Assembly: GCF_007741495.1 (NCBI RefSeq)
Contig: NZ_CP036262.1
Span: 4,278,001-4,342,000 of the forward strand
Direction of reading: 5' to 3'
From: Roseimaritima multifibrata
GTDB taxonomy: Bacteria; Planctomycetota; Planctomycetia; Pirellulales; Pirellulaceae
DNA: 64,000 bases
Shown here: positions 63,409 through 64,000 of the stretch, piece after piece
Layout of the letters: each line of letters starts with the position of its first letter
How positions within the stretch are numbered: the stretch's first letter is position 1
Notes under the pieces: model-generated
Databases searched by the model: none
Seen by the model: only the letters and a program-made list of their open reading frames with translations
What the model was told of the DNA's origin: nothing
Translations under genes and position numbers: made by a program

Positions 63409-64000
63409 ATGGCTCATCATCAAATTGTTATTGTCGGCGGTGGGACGGCTGGTATTACCGTCGCGGCACGCCTACGGAACGCCGCTCCATCACTCGATGT
63501 GGCCATCATCGAACCATCCGAAAAACATTACTACCAGCCGCTTTGGACTTTGGTAGGAGGTGGTCTGTTTAAACCGGAAGAATCGGGCCGGGACGAAGCG
63601 GATGTCGTACCGTATGGCGTTAAATGGCTGAAGGATCGCGTGGAAACCTTCGACCCCAACAGCAACACCGTCACAACCGCCAGCGGTGAGAAGGTGACCT
63701 ACGACTATCTGATCGTGGCACCCGGCATCCAAATCAACTGGGACAAAGTAAAAGGTCTGAAGGAATCCGTTGGCAAAGAAGGCGTGTGCAGCAACTACTC
63801 CATCAATACCGTCGCCAGCACATGGGAATTCATTCGCAACCTGAAGGAAGGGGTTGCGTTATTTACTCAACCTGCCGGTGCAGTGAAGTGCGGAGGAGCT
63901 CCTCAAAAGATTTGCTATTTGGCAGAGGATCACTTTCGACGCAGTGGAGTTCGAGACAAAATCGAAGTCATCTTCACCCTCGCTGGGCCACGTCTATTCG
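63409..64000 (+). CDS. sqr: Sulfide:quinone oxidoreductase, mitochondrial type (3' end outside window)
   Basis: ATG 63409 opens a frame with no stop to the window end (197 residues seen, perhaps half). FAD site IVIVGGGTAGITVAARLR (residues 6-23), then EPSEKHYYQPLWTLVGGG and YDYLIVAPGIQINW. GVCSNYSINTVASTW and VKCGGAPQKICYLAEDHF line up with the region around the first redox cysteine of animal SQOR; here the cysteine is about 161. It oxidises sulfide and passes electrons to quinone, making persulfide for the dioxygenase upstream. Confidence 0.9.
   Translation, partial: MAHHQIVIVGGGTAGITVAARLRNAAPSLDVAIIEPSEKHYYQPLWTLVGGGLFKPEESGRDEADVVPYGVKWLKDRVETFDPNSNTVTTASGEKVTYDYLIVAPGIQINWDKVKGLKESVGKEGVCSNYSINTVASTWEFIRNLKEGVALFTQPAGAVKCGGAPQKICYLAEDHFRRSGVRDKIEVIFTLAGPRLF

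Overview
The window reads as a chromosomal segment of a planctomycete, most likely Pirellulaceae (Rhodopirellula-like). The grounds are several DUF1552 and DUF1592/DUF1588 secreted proteins, two very long PVC-type heme-binding CxxCH dehydrogenase-like proteins, a PEP-CTERM protein, many Tat- or Sec-exported hydrolases, loose gene packing, and arrays of the CCGCGAAA-type intergenic repeat. No rRNA, tRNA, CRISPR array, transposase or phage gene was recognised.

Layout. 1-4.3 kb: tail of a thioredoxin-like gene, a PEP-CTERM protein with a cobalamin-riboswitch-like leader, then two long repeat arrays flanking a GxxExxY (PD-(D/E)XK-like) gene. 4.5-18 kb: Crp/Fnr regulator, two glycosyltransferases, a thioredoxin lipoprotein, a small zinc-finger membrane protein, a NrtS-like transporter, a DUF547 protein, and then an arsenic/phosphate operon: arsM, arsS, pstS, pstC, pstA and pstB with overlapping junctions, followed by a triple-YHS secreted protein. 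ArsM and ArsS belong to the arsenosugar pathway and PstSCAB is the uptake route shared by phosphate and arsenate, so the block probably couples arsenate entry to its conversion into organoarsenicals.

18.7-24.4 kb holds the most unusual locus: a winged-helix-like 296-residue protein overlapping by ATGA a 1581-residue protein that fuses an N-terminal P-loop ATPase, an Fe-S PD-(D/E)XK nuclease (Cas4/AddB style) and a C-terminal HerA-type translocase ATPase. It is bracketed by palindromic repeats. I propose it as an undescribed DNA-processing or defence module.

24.8-58.7 kb is a typical planctomycete degradative region: DUF1552 and DUF1588/1592 pairs, amidohydrolases, PVC heme proteins, ceramidase-like and carbon-nitrogen hydrolases, a metallophosphoesterase, a CocE/NonD hydrolase, an apiosidase-like protein, a beta-helix protein and a PQQ-type propeller. 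Among them is a strikingly eukaryote-like UMP-CMP kinase with an extra N-terminal domain.

59.2-64 kb is a sulfide/persulfide oxidation operon: ArsR-type regulator with a clear promoter, rhodanese-membrane protein, TauE/SafE permease, persulfide dioxygenase with two rhodanese domains, DUF1641 protein, and a mitochondrial-type sulfide:quinone oxidoreductase cut off by the window end. Assignments come from reading motifs and family resemblance; no database search was run.
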